Shown here one piece after another: positions 41,828 to 50,694 of a stretch of 64,000 nucleotides of DNA (the first letter of the stretch is position 1; each line of letters opens with the position of its first letter). A program made the translations under genes and the position numbers. This stretch comes from Sandaracinaceae bacterium (GTDB taxonomy: Bacteria; Myxococcota_A; Polyangia; Polyangiales; JADJQN01), in contig JADJQN010000001.1 in assembly GCA_016712745.1 (NCBI GenBank), forward strand, positions 1,550,001 through 1,614,000. The letters are read 5' to 3'. Below the pieces are notes generated by a model that was not told the DNA's origin, did no database searches, and was given only the letters and a program-made list of their open reading frames with translations.

Positions 41828-44092
41828 CTACTCGTCTTCGTCGACGGGGCGCGAGCGGCCGAGGGCGCTGAGGCGCGCTGCGGCGGTGCGGTACGAGGCG
41901 CTTGAGGCCGGCACCAGCGTAAGCACGCTGCGGTACATCTCCTGTGCTTGCGTGATGTTCGAGCGCTCGGCGGCGACAGCGTCTTGCAATACCGTCGTTG
42001 CACGTTGCTCACAGCGCCGGACGTAGTCGCGCACCGTGGCGTTGCGCGAATCGAGCTCCGAGGCGCGTCGGATCTTCTGGCACGACTCCGTGAACTGGCC
42101 GCCATTCCACGCGGTTACCGCGGCAGCCACGGTAGCTTCTACGAGCAGCGGCCTAAGTTGGGCCGCATATGCCGAACCGCCGCTGATGTCTTGATCGAGC
42201 GCAATTGCGCTCTCGATCGAACGCAAAACGCGCGCCGTATCGCTGCCAGCTGCGCGCACACGCTGATACTCCCGCGTGAAGCGATCGATGCTCGACGCCA
42301 TGTCCGCCAAACGGTGCGCAGTTCCACCGGATGCGTTGGACGCTGCTGTTCGGGCATAGCGCGCAGCGCCTGAGAAATCTCCGCTGCGATAGAGCTCGAG
42401 CACGCGAATGTCCGCGGTTACGCCAGTGACTGCCGCGCCCCCTGAGCGCGAAGTTCCTTCAAAGGCATCGCCGCCGACGATCGGCGTTCGCAAACCACCG
42501 CTGGTATTTGTACTCGAGCCTGTACCACTCGAACCCGAGCGCGAACCTGAGCGCGAGGATCCCGACGAAGACGATGATCCACCTGCGCTGTTTCCCTCGT
42601 TCGTACCGGCTTGCGAGTTCGTGGGCAGAGGCTCGATCACCGGCGGCACGTACGCCGCCGGCGGAATCGCCGTGTAGCCATTGGGCGCAATCGTGCGCGC
42701 AAGCTCGACGACGTCCGCGTTGGTGGGATCGTAACCAGCCGCGCGTGACAAACGGTCGCGGGCATCGGCGGTGCGTCCCGCTCGCCGAGCAGCGCGCGCT
42801 TCGTTGAGAAGGCGCGCCACGATCTGATCGCGAGCCGATACACGGAGCACGTTGATTTCAGAATGGAACAGGCTGGATTCCGGCAAACCGTTCAACGCCG
42901 CCAGCGTCGCATCGCCATCACCACGCGCAAATGATTCGCGCGCAGCGGTGAGTTTGGCCTCGTGGGCACGCGCTTCGGTGATCAGTGAGAGGTATTGCAT
43001 CGCCCGCGGCTCATTGGGCGTGACCGCCAGGGCTTGGCGAAACTGCGCTTCGGCGTCCGCAAGGTGTCGCGCGTTGTAAGCAGCCATGCCAGCGGTCACA
43101 AAGGCGGAAGCGTCCGGACGTGGCGGGTCTGTGCGTTGCTGCACTTCGGCGGGGCGGTTCAAAAAAAGCATCCCGATTCCCACGCCCGTGCCCAACAAAA
43201 CTACCGCCGCGATGATGCGCCCAATGACCGGCGATGCATGTTTGACGCCGGCTTGTGCCGGATGCTGCGCCGTCGGCTGCGCGTGGTTTGGAAACCCCTG
43301 ATTTGGAAACCCCTGATTCGCAAACCCTTGATTGGGAAAGCCCTGACCAGGCAATGCTTGATTTGGAAATTGCTGATTGGAAAGTGGTGGGCTGGAAAAT
43401 TGCGGCGCACCGCTCGGCATGACCGGTTGTTGCGGCGAGCCAATCATCGCGGGTGGCCTCACCGTGGCCGCGCCCGCGAGCTGCGGATTGAGCACCGGTC
43501 GCGCAACGCCCGCAGCGGCGCCAGTACCGATCATCGGGGCGAAGTGCTGCCCCAGTTGGGGAGGGGCAGTCGTGTCACCGTCGTAGCCGCCGCCAGCCGG
43601 AGCTGTGTTCGTGCGTTCACGCGCGCCGCGCAGTTCCGCTGCACTGGGGATGTGCAAGATGAAGCGAGTCTCGCCGATCTCGATTCGGTCACCGCTGCGC
43701 AGCACGCCGTTGCGCACGCGAACCCCGTTCACGGTCGAGCCGTTGCCGCTGCCGAGATCTTGAAACTGCACCTCACCTGAATCGTCGCGGAGGATCTTGA
43801 GGTGCTTACGGGAGACCGCGATGTCGGTGAGAATGACGTCGTTATCAATACTGCGACCGATACCAGTCTCGCCAACGATGATGGTAAACCGCTTGCCGAC
43901 GTCGGGCCCAGCCTCGACGGTGAGCGTGGGATGCAGCTGCGGTACGTGCGACGCCGGCTGCTCGTGGCTGGTCGCTTCTTGCTCTACGCGCGTGGCGTCG
44001 CCTTCGAAGTCGTCCTCAAACGCCGCGAATGGATCTCGGGGTCCACCGGCGTTTTCCGGTCCCCCTCCATTTCCTCTCGGCGAGCTTGCCAT
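41828..44092 (-). CDS. FHA-domain protein with membrane span and helical repeat C-terminus
   Basis: A 754-residue protein. An N-terminal FHA phosphothreonine-binding domain (about 55-140) has the hallmark ETGIGRS, VSRKHLKI and DLGSGNGSTVNG motifs, so it should read Ser/Thr kinase signals. A low-complexity Pro/Asn/Gln linker with QGFPN pentapeptides follows (about 210-275), then one membrane helix (about 290-310) and TPR-like helices (FVTAGMAAYNARHLADAEAQ). A Gly/Ser-rich linker interrupts the C-terminal helical part. The ATG at 44092 is chosen over a TTG at 44113. It is divergent from the PpiC-like gene. Confidence 0.88.
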   Translation of the reverse strand: MASSPRGNGGGPENAGGPRDPFAAFEDDFEGDATRVEQEATSHEQPASHVPQLHPTLTVEAGPDVGKRFTIIVGETGIGRSIDNDVILTDIAVSRKHLKILRDDSGEVQFQDLGSGNGSTVNGVRVRNGVLRSGDRIEIGETRFILHIPSAAELRGARERTNTAPAGGGYDGDTTAPPQLGQHFAPMIGTGAAAGVARPVLNPQLAGAATVRPPAMIGSPQQPVMPSGAPQFSSPPLSNQQFPNQALPGQGFPNQGFANQGFPNQGFPNHAQPTAQHPAQAGVKHASPVIGRIIAAVVLLGTGVGIGMLFLNRPAEVQQRTDPPRPDASAFVTAGMAAYNARHLADAEAQFRQALAVTPNEPRAMQYLSLITEARAHEAKLTAARESFARGDGDATLAALNGLPESSLFHSEINVLRVSARDQIVARLLNEARAARRAGRTADARDRLSRAAGYDPTNADVVELARTIAPNGYTAIPPAAYVPPVIEPLPTNSQAGTNEGNSAGGSSSSSGSSRSGSRSGSSGTGSSTNTSGGLRTPIVGGDAFEGTSRSGGAAVTGVTADIRVLELYRSGDFSGAARYARTAASNASGGTAHRLADMASSIDRFTREYQRVRAAGSDTARVLRSIESAIALDQDISGGSAYAAQLRPLLVEATVAAAVTAWNGGQFTESCQKIRRASELDSRNATVRDYVRRCEQRATTVLQDAVAAERSNITQAQEMYRSVLTLVPASSASYRTAAARLSALGRSRPVDEDE
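43287..43376 (-). repeat. Six 15-bp tandem repeats in the FHA gene linker
   Basis: Six in-frame copies of a TTTGGAAACCCCTGA-like unit (plus-strand reading), the first two identical. They encode QGFPN-type pentapeptides in the linker between the FHA domain and the membrane helix. Confidence 0.8.
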
Positions 44093-44250
44093 GGAGCTTT
44101 GAGAGGTTAGCAACCGTAAGCCTTGGGCTCAAGGTTCTGCGTAGTCATTTCTGGCCCAAACCCTCGTCTGCCTTGATGAAAACGGGAGCACGTGGTAGCC
44201 AAACGCCTCATTTAGGGCCAACTCTCTCGGTCTTTTTGGCGGTGACTTCG

Positions 44251-45381
44251 ATGCTTCGACTCGTAGCTTTTCTCTGCCTTGCCTCGTTCGGCGCCTCCAT
44301 GGCGACCCTAATGGCGTGCTCATCCAACAGCGGGCGCCACGCGCAGCCTGCCGGCGAGACTCTGCACAACGGTCTAACCAAGCAGCAGGCCGCTGAAACG
44401 CTGGTCAAAATCGGTGACACGCGAATCACCGTCGGAGAGTTCTCAGACCGCCTCGCCAACGAGTCCCCCTACCTCCGCGCGCGTTACAACAGCCCCGAAC
44501 GCCGCCGGGAGTACCTTGAGACTTTGGTTCGTTTCGAGTTGCTGGCCGCAGAGGCCCATCGCCGAGGGTTCGATCAGAACGACGACGTCGTGCGCACGCG
44601 CAAGCAGATGATGATTCAAGAGCTCATGAAGCGGGAGTTCGAAGACCGGATTCAGCTCTCGGATATCTCCGATGCCGATGTGCAGGCCTACTACACGGCG
44701 CATCCCGAGGAATACAACAAGCCAGAGCAGGTTCGGGCGAGCCAGATTGTCATTCGTAGCCGTTCGACGGCTCAGCGAGTTCTCGCGCAAGTGCTTGCGC
44801 ACGCCGACGACGCCAGCTTCTTCCGCGAACAAGCGGAGCGCCTCAATGAGGATCCCGAGACGCACGACCGTTTCGGCGATTTGCGCTTCTTCTCGCGGCC
44901 CGCGGATCGAGCGGCAGACGAGCCTGTCATTCCGGAAGCAGTAGCAACGGCCGCGTTTTCGATCGCGCAAATCGGTGGGGTGCATCCGCAGCTCGTCGAA
45001 ACCCCGGCGGGCTTTCACATCATTAAACTTACCGCCAAGCGCGCAGCTCTTCACCGATCGCTCGAGGAAGCCAGCCGCCCTATTCGTCAACGTCTCTGGC
45101 GCGAGCGTCGCGAGCAAGCCATCAACGACTTCGTAACCCGCCTTCGCACCGACGCGCACATCGAGGAGCACTTGGACGTGCTCAACGACATTCACGTCGA
45201 CATGCCGGCAGGCGAAGTTCCAGCAATGCCAACGCCCGGTCCAGGAATGCCGGGCGCGCCGGGAATGCCGGGCGCGCCGGGAATGCCGGGCGCGCCGGGA
45301 ATGCCGGGCGCGCCGGGGATGCCCATTCCAGGAGCTCCGCACGGCCGATCTCACTCGCCCATGAACGGCGAGCCGCACTGA
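44251..45381 (+). CDS. PpiC-type (parvulin) peptidyl-prolyl isomerase lipoprotein
   Basis: A 376-residue exported foldase with lipobox LMAC. A SurA-N-like helical region (about 45-150) precedes a parvulin domain (about 160-280: VRASQIVIRSR, FGDLRFFSR, AFSIAQIGGVHPQLVETPAGFHIIKL). It probably assists folding of outer-membrane or surface proteins. The tail (about 325-376) is a Met/Pro/Gly/Ala repeat encoded by 18-bp units, then a His-containing end. The ATG at 44251 is chosen because it opens the lipoprotein signal; earlier in-frame starts exist. It ends 4 bp before the SurA-like gene. Confidence 0.88.
   Translation: MLRLVAFLCLASFGASMATLMACSSNSGRHAQPAGETLHNGLTKQQAAETLVKIGDTRITVGEFSDRLANESPYLRARYNSPERRREYLETLVRFELLAAEAHRRGFDQNDDVVRTRKQMMIQELMKREFEDRIQLSDISDADVQAYYTAHPEEYNKPEQVRASQIVIRSRSTAQRVLAQVLAHADDASFFREQAERLNEDPETHDRFGDLRFFSRPADRAADEPVIPEAVATAAFSIAQIGGVHPQLVETPAGFHIIKLTAKRAALHRSLEEASRPIRQRLWRERREQAINDFVTRLRTDAHIEEHLDVLNDIHVDMPAGEVPAMPTPGPGMPGAPGMPGAPGMPGAPGMPGAPGMPIPGAPHGRSHSPMNGEPH
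45247..45318 (+). repeat. Four perfect 18-bp tandem repeats at the PpiC tail
   Basis: Four copies of ATGCCGGGCGCGCCGGGA, encoding MPGAPG hexapeptides. Near-perfect identity suggests recent expansion. Confidence 0.9.
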
Positions 45382-45385
45382 GTTC

Positions 45386-46345
45386 ATGCGCATCCGCTCA
45401 CTCATCGCTGGCCTGCTTCTTGCGCTGCTTGGCATCGGTATCGGTGTGCGCGACGCGCATGCCGATGTTATTGAGCGCGTGGTCGCAATCGTTAACGACG
45501 AAGCGGTCTTTCTCTCGGACCTTCGCCGCCGCGCCGCGCCCTTTCTGCCCCGCGCAATGGAAGCCTCGACCGATGAAGAGCGCGCGGGGCGCGTTCGGCA
45601 GCTCTACACCGAAGTCTTGAATCTGCTGATCGACGAGACCTTGATCGCTCAAGCGGCCACGCACGCACAGATCCACGTGACCAACGCAGACGTTGAGAAC
45701 GCGATCTCCAACGTCAAGCGCCAGAGCCAACTTTCGGAAACGGATTTCTGGGCGGCTGTTGGCCAACAAGGATTCACCGAAGCGCAATATCGCGAGGACG
45801 TGCGCCGTCAGCTCGTGCGCCTACGCCTGCTGAATCAGCGCGCTCGGGGCCGCGTGAACATCACCGAGACCGACGTCCGCCAGATGTACGACACGCAAGT
45901 TCGTATCGCGCGCGCCCACGCAACGTTCGTCGCCGCGGATATCCTGTTCGCATTGCCGCCGCACCCGACTGCGACCCAGGTGGCGACCGCGCGCCATGAA
46001 GCGGAAACCCTTCGGGCCTCGCTCGACACTGACAATTACGATGATGCCATGACCGAGCACAACGGCATCGAGCTCGGCGAGCTGCAGCAAGGTCAGCTCG
46101 ACCCGTCGCTCGAGCAAGCGCTGCTAGCGCTCGACGAAGGCGGCATCAGCACACCCATCCAGAACGCGGCCGGCTTTCACATTCTCCTGTTGCGCGGACG
46201 AAGTGCGGGAGCTTCACAGATTCCGGAGTACGACAGTGTGCGTGAGCAGATTCAGCGCCGCATGATGGAAGAAGCGATGGGACGTCAGGAGAGCATCTAT
46301 CTCCAAGAGCTGCGGCACGACGCAGTCATAACGCGTCACCTTTAG
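45386..46345 (+). CDS. surA: SurA-like periplasmic chaperone/isomerase
   Basis: A 319-residue exported protein (signal peptide ending about AHAD) that begins with the SurA core VIERVVAIVNDEAVFLSDLR, followed by a helical chaperone domain (about 60-165) and one parvulin domain (about 170-275, ending TPIQNAAGFHILLLRGR). E. coli SurA has two parvulin domains and about 430 residues; this is the short single-domain form. With the upstream PpiC lipoprotein it forms an envelope folding pair. ribA follows after 11 bp. Confidence 0.88.
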   Translation: MRIRSLIAGLLLALLGIGIGVRDAHADVIERVVAIVNDEAVFLSDLRRRAAPFLPRAMEASTDEERAGRVRQLYTEVLNLLIDETLIAQAATHAQIHVTNADVENAISNVKRQSQLSETDFWAAVGQQGFTEAQYREDVRRQLVRLRLLNQRARGRVNITETDVRQMYDTQVRIARAHATFVAADILFALPPHPTATQVATARHEAETLRASLDTDNYDDAMTEHNGIELGELQQGQLDPSLEQALLALDEGGISTPIQNAAGFHILLLRGRSAGASQIPEYDSVREQIQRRMMEEAMGRQESIYLQELRHDAVITRHL

Positions 46346-46356
46346 AGCGCGCCCCT

Positions 46357-47124
46357 ATGAGCACCACCACTCCCGATTGCGGAAGCTCCAAACACGTAGC
46401 CTCCCTCGAGGCACTCGTCGAGCGCGACAAAGATCACGATTGCAAAGGCTACGGTGCGCACAATGTATGCGTGCGCATCGAAGCAGTCGCGCAGCTGCCG
46501 ACACGCTTTGGCTCCTTCAAGATCGTCGGCTTCTCCAACAATCGCGATGGCAAGGATCATCTGGCACTCGTGCATGGCGACATCATGGGACAGATCGATG
46601 TACCGACGCGTCTGCACTCCGAATGTCTAACCGGCGATGTCATGGGTTCGCTGCGCTGCGACTGCCGCGAGCAACTCGAGTCGGCTCTCGAAAAACTCGC
46701 AGCCGGTGAGCGGGGCCTCTTGCTCTATATGCGGCAGGAAGGGCGAGGGATCGGCTTGATGAACAAGCTGCGCGCCTACGCACTGCAAGAGCAAGGACTC
46801 GATACGGTCGATGCCAATATCGCCCTCGGCTTTCGCGACGACGAACGCGAATACTCCGTTGCGGCGCACATGCTCTCGAGCTTGAATGTGCAGTCCATTC
46901 AATTGCTCACGAACAATCCGAACAAGATTGCGCAGCTCCAGCAGCTTGGCGTGAACGTGAGCGGGCGGATTGAGCACGTCATGAAACCCAACGAAATCAA
47001 TCGACACTATCTCGAGACCAAAGCTGCACGCTCCGGCCATCTGATGACCTTCATGAAGATGAGCCCCGAGGCCGAACAGAACGATAGTGTTGTCGTACGG
47101 CCGGGCAGCGGCACACGCACATAG
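46357..47124 (+). CDS. ribA: RibA, GTP cyclohydrolase II
   Basis: First enzyme of riboflavin synthesis, opening the GTP imidazole ring. Zinc ligands are Cys90, Cys101 and Cys103 (HSECLTGDVMGSLRCDC). The catalytic block LLYMRQEGRGIGL and the VSGRIEHV end are present. The 255-residue protein is longer than E. coli RibA (about 196), with an extra ~45 residues at the N-terminus, and is not fused to RibB. No other rib genes are adjacent. Confidence 0.95.
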   Translation: MSTTTPDCGSSKHVASLEALVERDKDHDCKGYGAHNVCVRIEAVAQLPTRFGSFKIVGFSNNRDGKDHLALVHGDIMGQIDVPTRLHSECLTGDVMGSLRCDCREQLESALEKLAAGERGLLLYMRQEGRGIGLMNKLRAYALQEQGLDTVDANIALGFRDDEREYSVAAHMLSSLNVQSIQLLTNNPNKIAQLQQLGVNVSGRIEHVMKPNEINRHYLETKAARSGHLMTFMKMSPEAEQNDSVVVRPGSGTRT

Positions 47125-47141
47125 AAATTGCGCGCGGCGAC

Positions 47142-47972
47142 TCAACCCATGCGAACGCCGACTAGTTCCTGAAGCAGCACCGCAAGGGCGTGGACGCTGT
47201 GACCCGGCTCGATACGAATGCGAAAGATGCTTTGCGCTGGCATCTCCTTCTTACTCGGTGCCTCGCTGCGGATCTCGAGCGCGCCACGATTGACGACGAC
47301 GGATTGCAGCATCGTGGCGTCGAGCCGCGCCGTCTTATCCCCCGCCCGCACTTCGACATACGCAGGGCCCACGCAAACCGACTCGTGGGCGTTGAGTGCA
47401 AAACGAACGAAGCCATGCTCGTTGAGCTCGGCGTCGAATGCCCGCAGCACGTACTCGCTATACGCGCGCTCGGCTGCCTCGGCGAAGTGAATGGGGCTGG
47501 TTACCGCAGTCGTAACACCTTGAGTCACGCTCGTGCGTATCGCAAAAAGTACGACGCCAGCGCTATCACAGAACTCGTAGCTCACACGGGTGTGCATGGC
47601 ACGCCCGCGCATGCGCGCGTCGCGCGTTACGCGCAGTTCGATCGTTGGCGCGAACAGCAATACTTCGTTGCGCGAACGCCCGAAGCGGCGCCGATGACGC
47701 GAGATCCCAAGATTGCCGACGTAAGTGCAGACGCTCCCATGGAGGAATGCGGCGAGCGCCGCCGGCACGCCGCCCAGATCGCTACTCTGCATCGAGCGAA
47801 TTTCACCAATCGCAGCCTCGGGCTCCTGGAAATAGTGCTCGTTCCTTTCGACGGGCGTGCCGTCGTGGTGGGGGGCTAGATGGGTCACTGGGATTGAGCC
47901 TAGATCGCCGAGATGCTCTGGCGCAAAGCAACACGCAGGTGACACATCCGTTACGCTTCGGTTGAGGGGCAA
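47142..47972 (-). CDS. Hypothetical protein
   Basis: No family recognised. The 276-residue frame has no signal peptide or membrane helix. It looks beta-rich in the second half (VVNRGALEIRSEA, FRIRIEPGHSVHALAVLLQE). The start is uncertain: a TTG at 47972 gives the full frame, a GTG at 47888 would remove 28 residues that look non-conserved. It faces away from the DUF2252 lipoprotein and converges with ribA. An antisense frame at 47190-47879 is long too, but its composition is less protein-like. Confidence 0.6.
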   Translation of the reverse strand: MPLNRSVTDVSPACCFAPEHLGDLGSIPVTHLAPHHDGTPVERNEHYFQEPEAAIGEIRSMQSSDLGGVPAALAAFLHGSVCTYVGNLGISRHRRRFGRSRNEVLLFAPTIELRVTRDARMRGRAMHTRVSYEFCDSAGVVLFAIRTSVTQGVTTAVTSPIHFAEAAERAYSEYVLRAFDAELNEHGFVRFALNAHESVCVGPAYVEVRAGDKTARLDATMLQSVVVNRGALEIRSEAPSKKEMPAQSIFRIRIEPGHSVHALAVLLQELVGVRMG

Positions 47973-48007
47973 ACGCCGGGCGCGTCCTCAGGTACACCCC
48001 CGTGGCC

Positions 48008-49483
48008 ATGCGGCTCCTTGCCCTCACTCTGCTCTTTTGCGCGGCATGTGCCGAGCAATCTAGCTCGCGCACGGACACGATTGTGGACGCGCTAGTTGCA
48101 AGCGATCTGCAAGCGCTGCGCACGCGACCACTGCTCGTCGAGGGAAAGTACACGCGCATGTCGCTCGGGCTCTTCGAGTACTTTCGCGGATCGCTGCCCG
48201 TGTATCTGCACGACGTGCAAACGAGGGCCGACCTCTTCCCTCCAAGCAGCTACGTAACCAATCCACCGATTGTTCCAGGTCTGGGCGATGCACACGTCGA
48301 GAACTTTGGAACGATGCGTGCCTCGGATGGAACGTTCGCACTCGAACCGAACGATTTCGATGCGTGTGATATGTGGCCATTCTTATGGGACCTGCGCCGG
48401 CTGCTCGTCGCGATTGTCATCGCTGCGCGCGATAGCAACCTGGGCGATGAGGAGGCACGCGCCGCGGCGGCAGCCGAATCTGACAGCTATGCGCGCGAAA
48501 CGCTTCAAGCCTACATCACAGCGATGCACGGCTTTGCGAATGGCACAACGCTTGCTCGCGTAGTCGAAGCCACGGACCAGGGCGCGGTGCTCGATGATGC
48601 CTTCTCGCGTTCGCGTCGCGATGATGCGGAGCGGCGCGAGCTGACGACGCTCACACGAATCGACGAGCGAGGTGAACGGCATCTCATCCGCGGAGCCGTC
48701 GATGGAGAGGCGAGCAACACGCTCGCGAACCTTCCGCAATTTGCGGTCGATTCTCTGGCTAGTTTGCTGCGCGACTACCGACGCACGCTCGTGCTTCCCT
48801 TCCCTGAGAACTACTTCAACGTTCTGGACGCGGCACGCGAGTTTGGATCCGGCATCGCAAGTTGGCCTCGCGTCCGCGTCGTCGTCCTGATCGATGGGCC
48901 AACGCCCGACCGCGAAGACGATCTGCTTCTTGAGATCAAAGAGACGGGCGACTCGGGGGGCCTTGCGTGGACCCCACCAGGTCCGATCGCCGACAGCATC
49001 GTCGCGCGCATTCGTGTGATGAGTCGGGGCATCTGGGCTCGGCCGGACGCCGATCCGCTGCTGAGCGCAATCAATTGGTTCGGTATGCCGGTGGTGATAC
49101 GGACGGAGAGCGACGCGTTCAAGACACTGCGCGTCTCTCGTTTGGTGAATGCGCGCGGGACGCCCGACGCACTACGGGATATGAGCCGAGCGCTTGGAGC
49201 GCTGCTCGCTCGTGTTCACGCGAGTGCGCTCGTTCAGGGGAGCGAGGGTGCGCGCGCGATCGACACGGCTGTGCAAACGGACGTCGTTGGTTTCGTGAAC
49301 GAAGAATCGGCGTTCGCGCTGCGGTACGCCGACATCGTAGCGGAGGACTTCGCGCTCTTCCGTGCAGCGCTCAACGCGCGCGGCGCGCGACTTGGAGTTC
49401 GTACGGAGCCTGGCGATCGCGCGCACAGCGACGCATCTCAAATCTTTGGCGTTCCCGAAAGTCCCTTGCCGGTGTCCCCATGA
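48008..49483 (+). CDS. DUF2252 family lipoprotein
   Basis: A 491-residue protein of the DUF2252 family, which has a kinase-like (aminoglycoside phosphotransferase-related) fold but no established reaction. Conserved blocks are YFRGSLPVYLHD, PGLGDAHVENFG and a central DFDACDMWPFLWDLRRL. Unlike most family members it has a lipoprotein signal (lipobox CAAC at about 10-15), placing it outside the cytoplasm, where ATP use is unlikely. The start may be ATG 48008 or GTG 48002. It overlaps a beta-barrel gene by 4 bp. Confidence 0.85.
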   Translation: MRLLALTLLFCAACAEQSSSRTDTIVDALVASDLQALRTRPLLVEGKYTRMSLGLFEYFRGSLPVYLHDVQTRADLFPPSSYVTNPPIVPGLGDAHVENFGTMRASDGTFALEPNDFDACDMWPFLWDLRRLLVAIVIAARDSNLGDEEARAAAAAESDSYARETLQAYITAMHGFANGTTLARVVEATDQGAVLDDAFSRSRRDDAERRELTTLTRIDERGERHLIRGAVDGEASNTLANLPQFAVDSLASLLRDYRRTLVLPFPENYFNVLDAAREFGSGIASWPRVRVVVLIDGPTPDREDDLLLEIKETGDSGGLAWTPPGPIADSIVARIRVMSRGIWARPDADPLLSAINWFGMPVVIRTESDAFKTLRVSRLVNARGTPDALRDMSRALGALLARVHASALVQGSEGARAIDTAVQTDVVGFVNEESAFALRYADIVAEDFALFRAALNARGARLGVRTEPGDRAHSDASQIFGVPESPLPVSP

Positions 49484-50694
49484 AAGTACATCTCCTGATT
49501 TTTGCGTCGCTATTCACGATTTGCGCAGCGGCTGAGGCGCAAATTCCGCCCGAGCCCGAGCCCGTGTTCGTATCCGAGTCTGAGCCCGTGTCCGTGCCCG
49601 TGTCCGAGTCCGAGGCCGCGTCCGAGGCCGCGTCCGTGTCCGTGTCCGAGTCCGAGTCCGAACCCGTGGCCGTGCCCTCGCCCGTGGCCGTGCCCGAGGC
49701 GCTCGCTATGCCCTCTGTCGTGTGGACTCCCGACCTCGAAATTTTCGCGCGCTACAATTTGAACCTCACCAATACGGATGCGGATACTGCTTGGTTTCAC
49801 TCTTTCGATCTAACACGCGCTCACGTGGGGCTGCGTGCTGACTACTCGTTCGTGCACGCCCGCCTCCTTCTTGAAGGCGCTTACTCGACCGAGCAGGGAT
49901 CGTTGTTTGGAGTTGCAGGGGACAGCTTCGTTGCACGCTTCCGCGAAGCCTGGGTCGGCTTCGATCTCGATTCGCGCGCGTTCGAACTGCATGCCGGCAT
50001 GGTGCGCACGCTCACCATCCCATCACTCGAATCCGCGTCGCGCCTTCGCGTAATCGAGCGAATGGCCCTCGAGCAAGCGGGTTTCGCGTCGCCAGCCGAT
50101 CTGGGCGTGACCGCCACCTGGCAGTTTCCTTACAAGTTTGGGTTCGCAGCAATGGGCATGTACAGCGGCGAAGGCTATATGCAGCGCGAGCTGAACCGCG
50201 GCAAGAATGTTGAAGCTGCGGTCGAGGTTCACCCGCTGGCGTTCAGCGAGGCGCTGCGTCCATTGGCCATACTCGCCTCCTATGTTCATGGATCGACTGG
50301 AACTGCTTCTCTTCGCGCCAACCGACTTACGACCGCACTTCTCTGGAGCGGCGAACGCCTGCGCGGCGGCGCGATGTTCACCTACGCATGGGGAAACGGA
50401 GACGATGGAGCAATCGAAGGGAGCACGCTCGATCTCTTCGTACGGGCTGAGCCCGTGAAGAACTGGCTCGTTGGTGCACGCTTTTCGCGCACGCTGCGCA
50501 ATTTGGATGTCGGCGATGATCGCCTTACGCACGTCATGCTTACCACCGGCTTGCGCATCGCAGAGCCGCTCGAAGTATTCGCGGCGCTCTCGCGAACCAT
50601 CCCTGGCGCAGCGGCGAGCCTCGCGATGCCGGGGAGTGACTCGTGGGACATCAGTTTGATCGTACGAACAGCTTTGGGAGGAACCACACCATGA
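49480..50694 (+). CDS. Probable outer-membrane porin-like protein with repeat linker
   Basis: A 404-residue exported protein (signal peptide ending about AAEAQ). Residues about 22-78 are a Pro/Ser-Glu/Val dipeptide repeat; the remaining ~325 residues look like a phosphate-selective-porin or similar beta barrel (EIFARYNLNLTNTD, then ARFREAWVGFDLDSRAFELHAG, VTATWQFPYKFGFAAMGMYSGEG). The last residues, SLIVRTALGGTTP, do not end in the classic Phe. The ATG at 49480 overlaps the DUF2252 stop by 4 bp; the stop overlaps the next lipoprotein start by 4 bp. Confidence 0.8.
   Translation: MKVHLLIFASLFTICAAAEAQIPPEPEPVFVSESEPVSVPVSESEAASEAASVSVSESESEPVAVPSPVAVPEALAMPSVVWTPDLEIFARYNLNLTNTDADTAWFHSFDLTRAHVGLRADYSFVHARLLLEGAYSTEQGSLFGVAGDSFVARFREAWVGFDLDSRAFELHAGMVRTLTIPSLESASRLRVIERMALEQAGFASPADLGVTATWQFPYKFGFAAMGMYSGEGYMQRELNRGKNVEAAVEVHPLAFSEALRPLAILASYVHGSTGTASLRANRLTTALLWSGERLRGGAMFTYAWGNGDDGAIEGSTLDLFVRAEPVKNWLVGARFSRTLRNLDVGDDRLTHVMLTTGLRIAEPLEVFAALSRTIPGAAASLAMPGSDSWDISLIVRTALGGTTP
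49546..49705 (+). repeat. Hexanucleotide-type repeat encoding (P/S)-(E/V/A) dipeptides
   Basis: Alternating CCC/TCC and GAG/GTG/GCC codons, with runs such as GTGTCCGTGTCCGAGTCC. It produces a stiff, acidic linker between the signal peptide and the barrel. Simple period-6 structure makes in-frame length change likely. Confidence 0.8.

Noticed and set aside
47190..47879. Long plus-strand frame antisense to the hypothetical gene
   Set aside because: Composition is less protein-like than the minus-strand frame and there is no start context.
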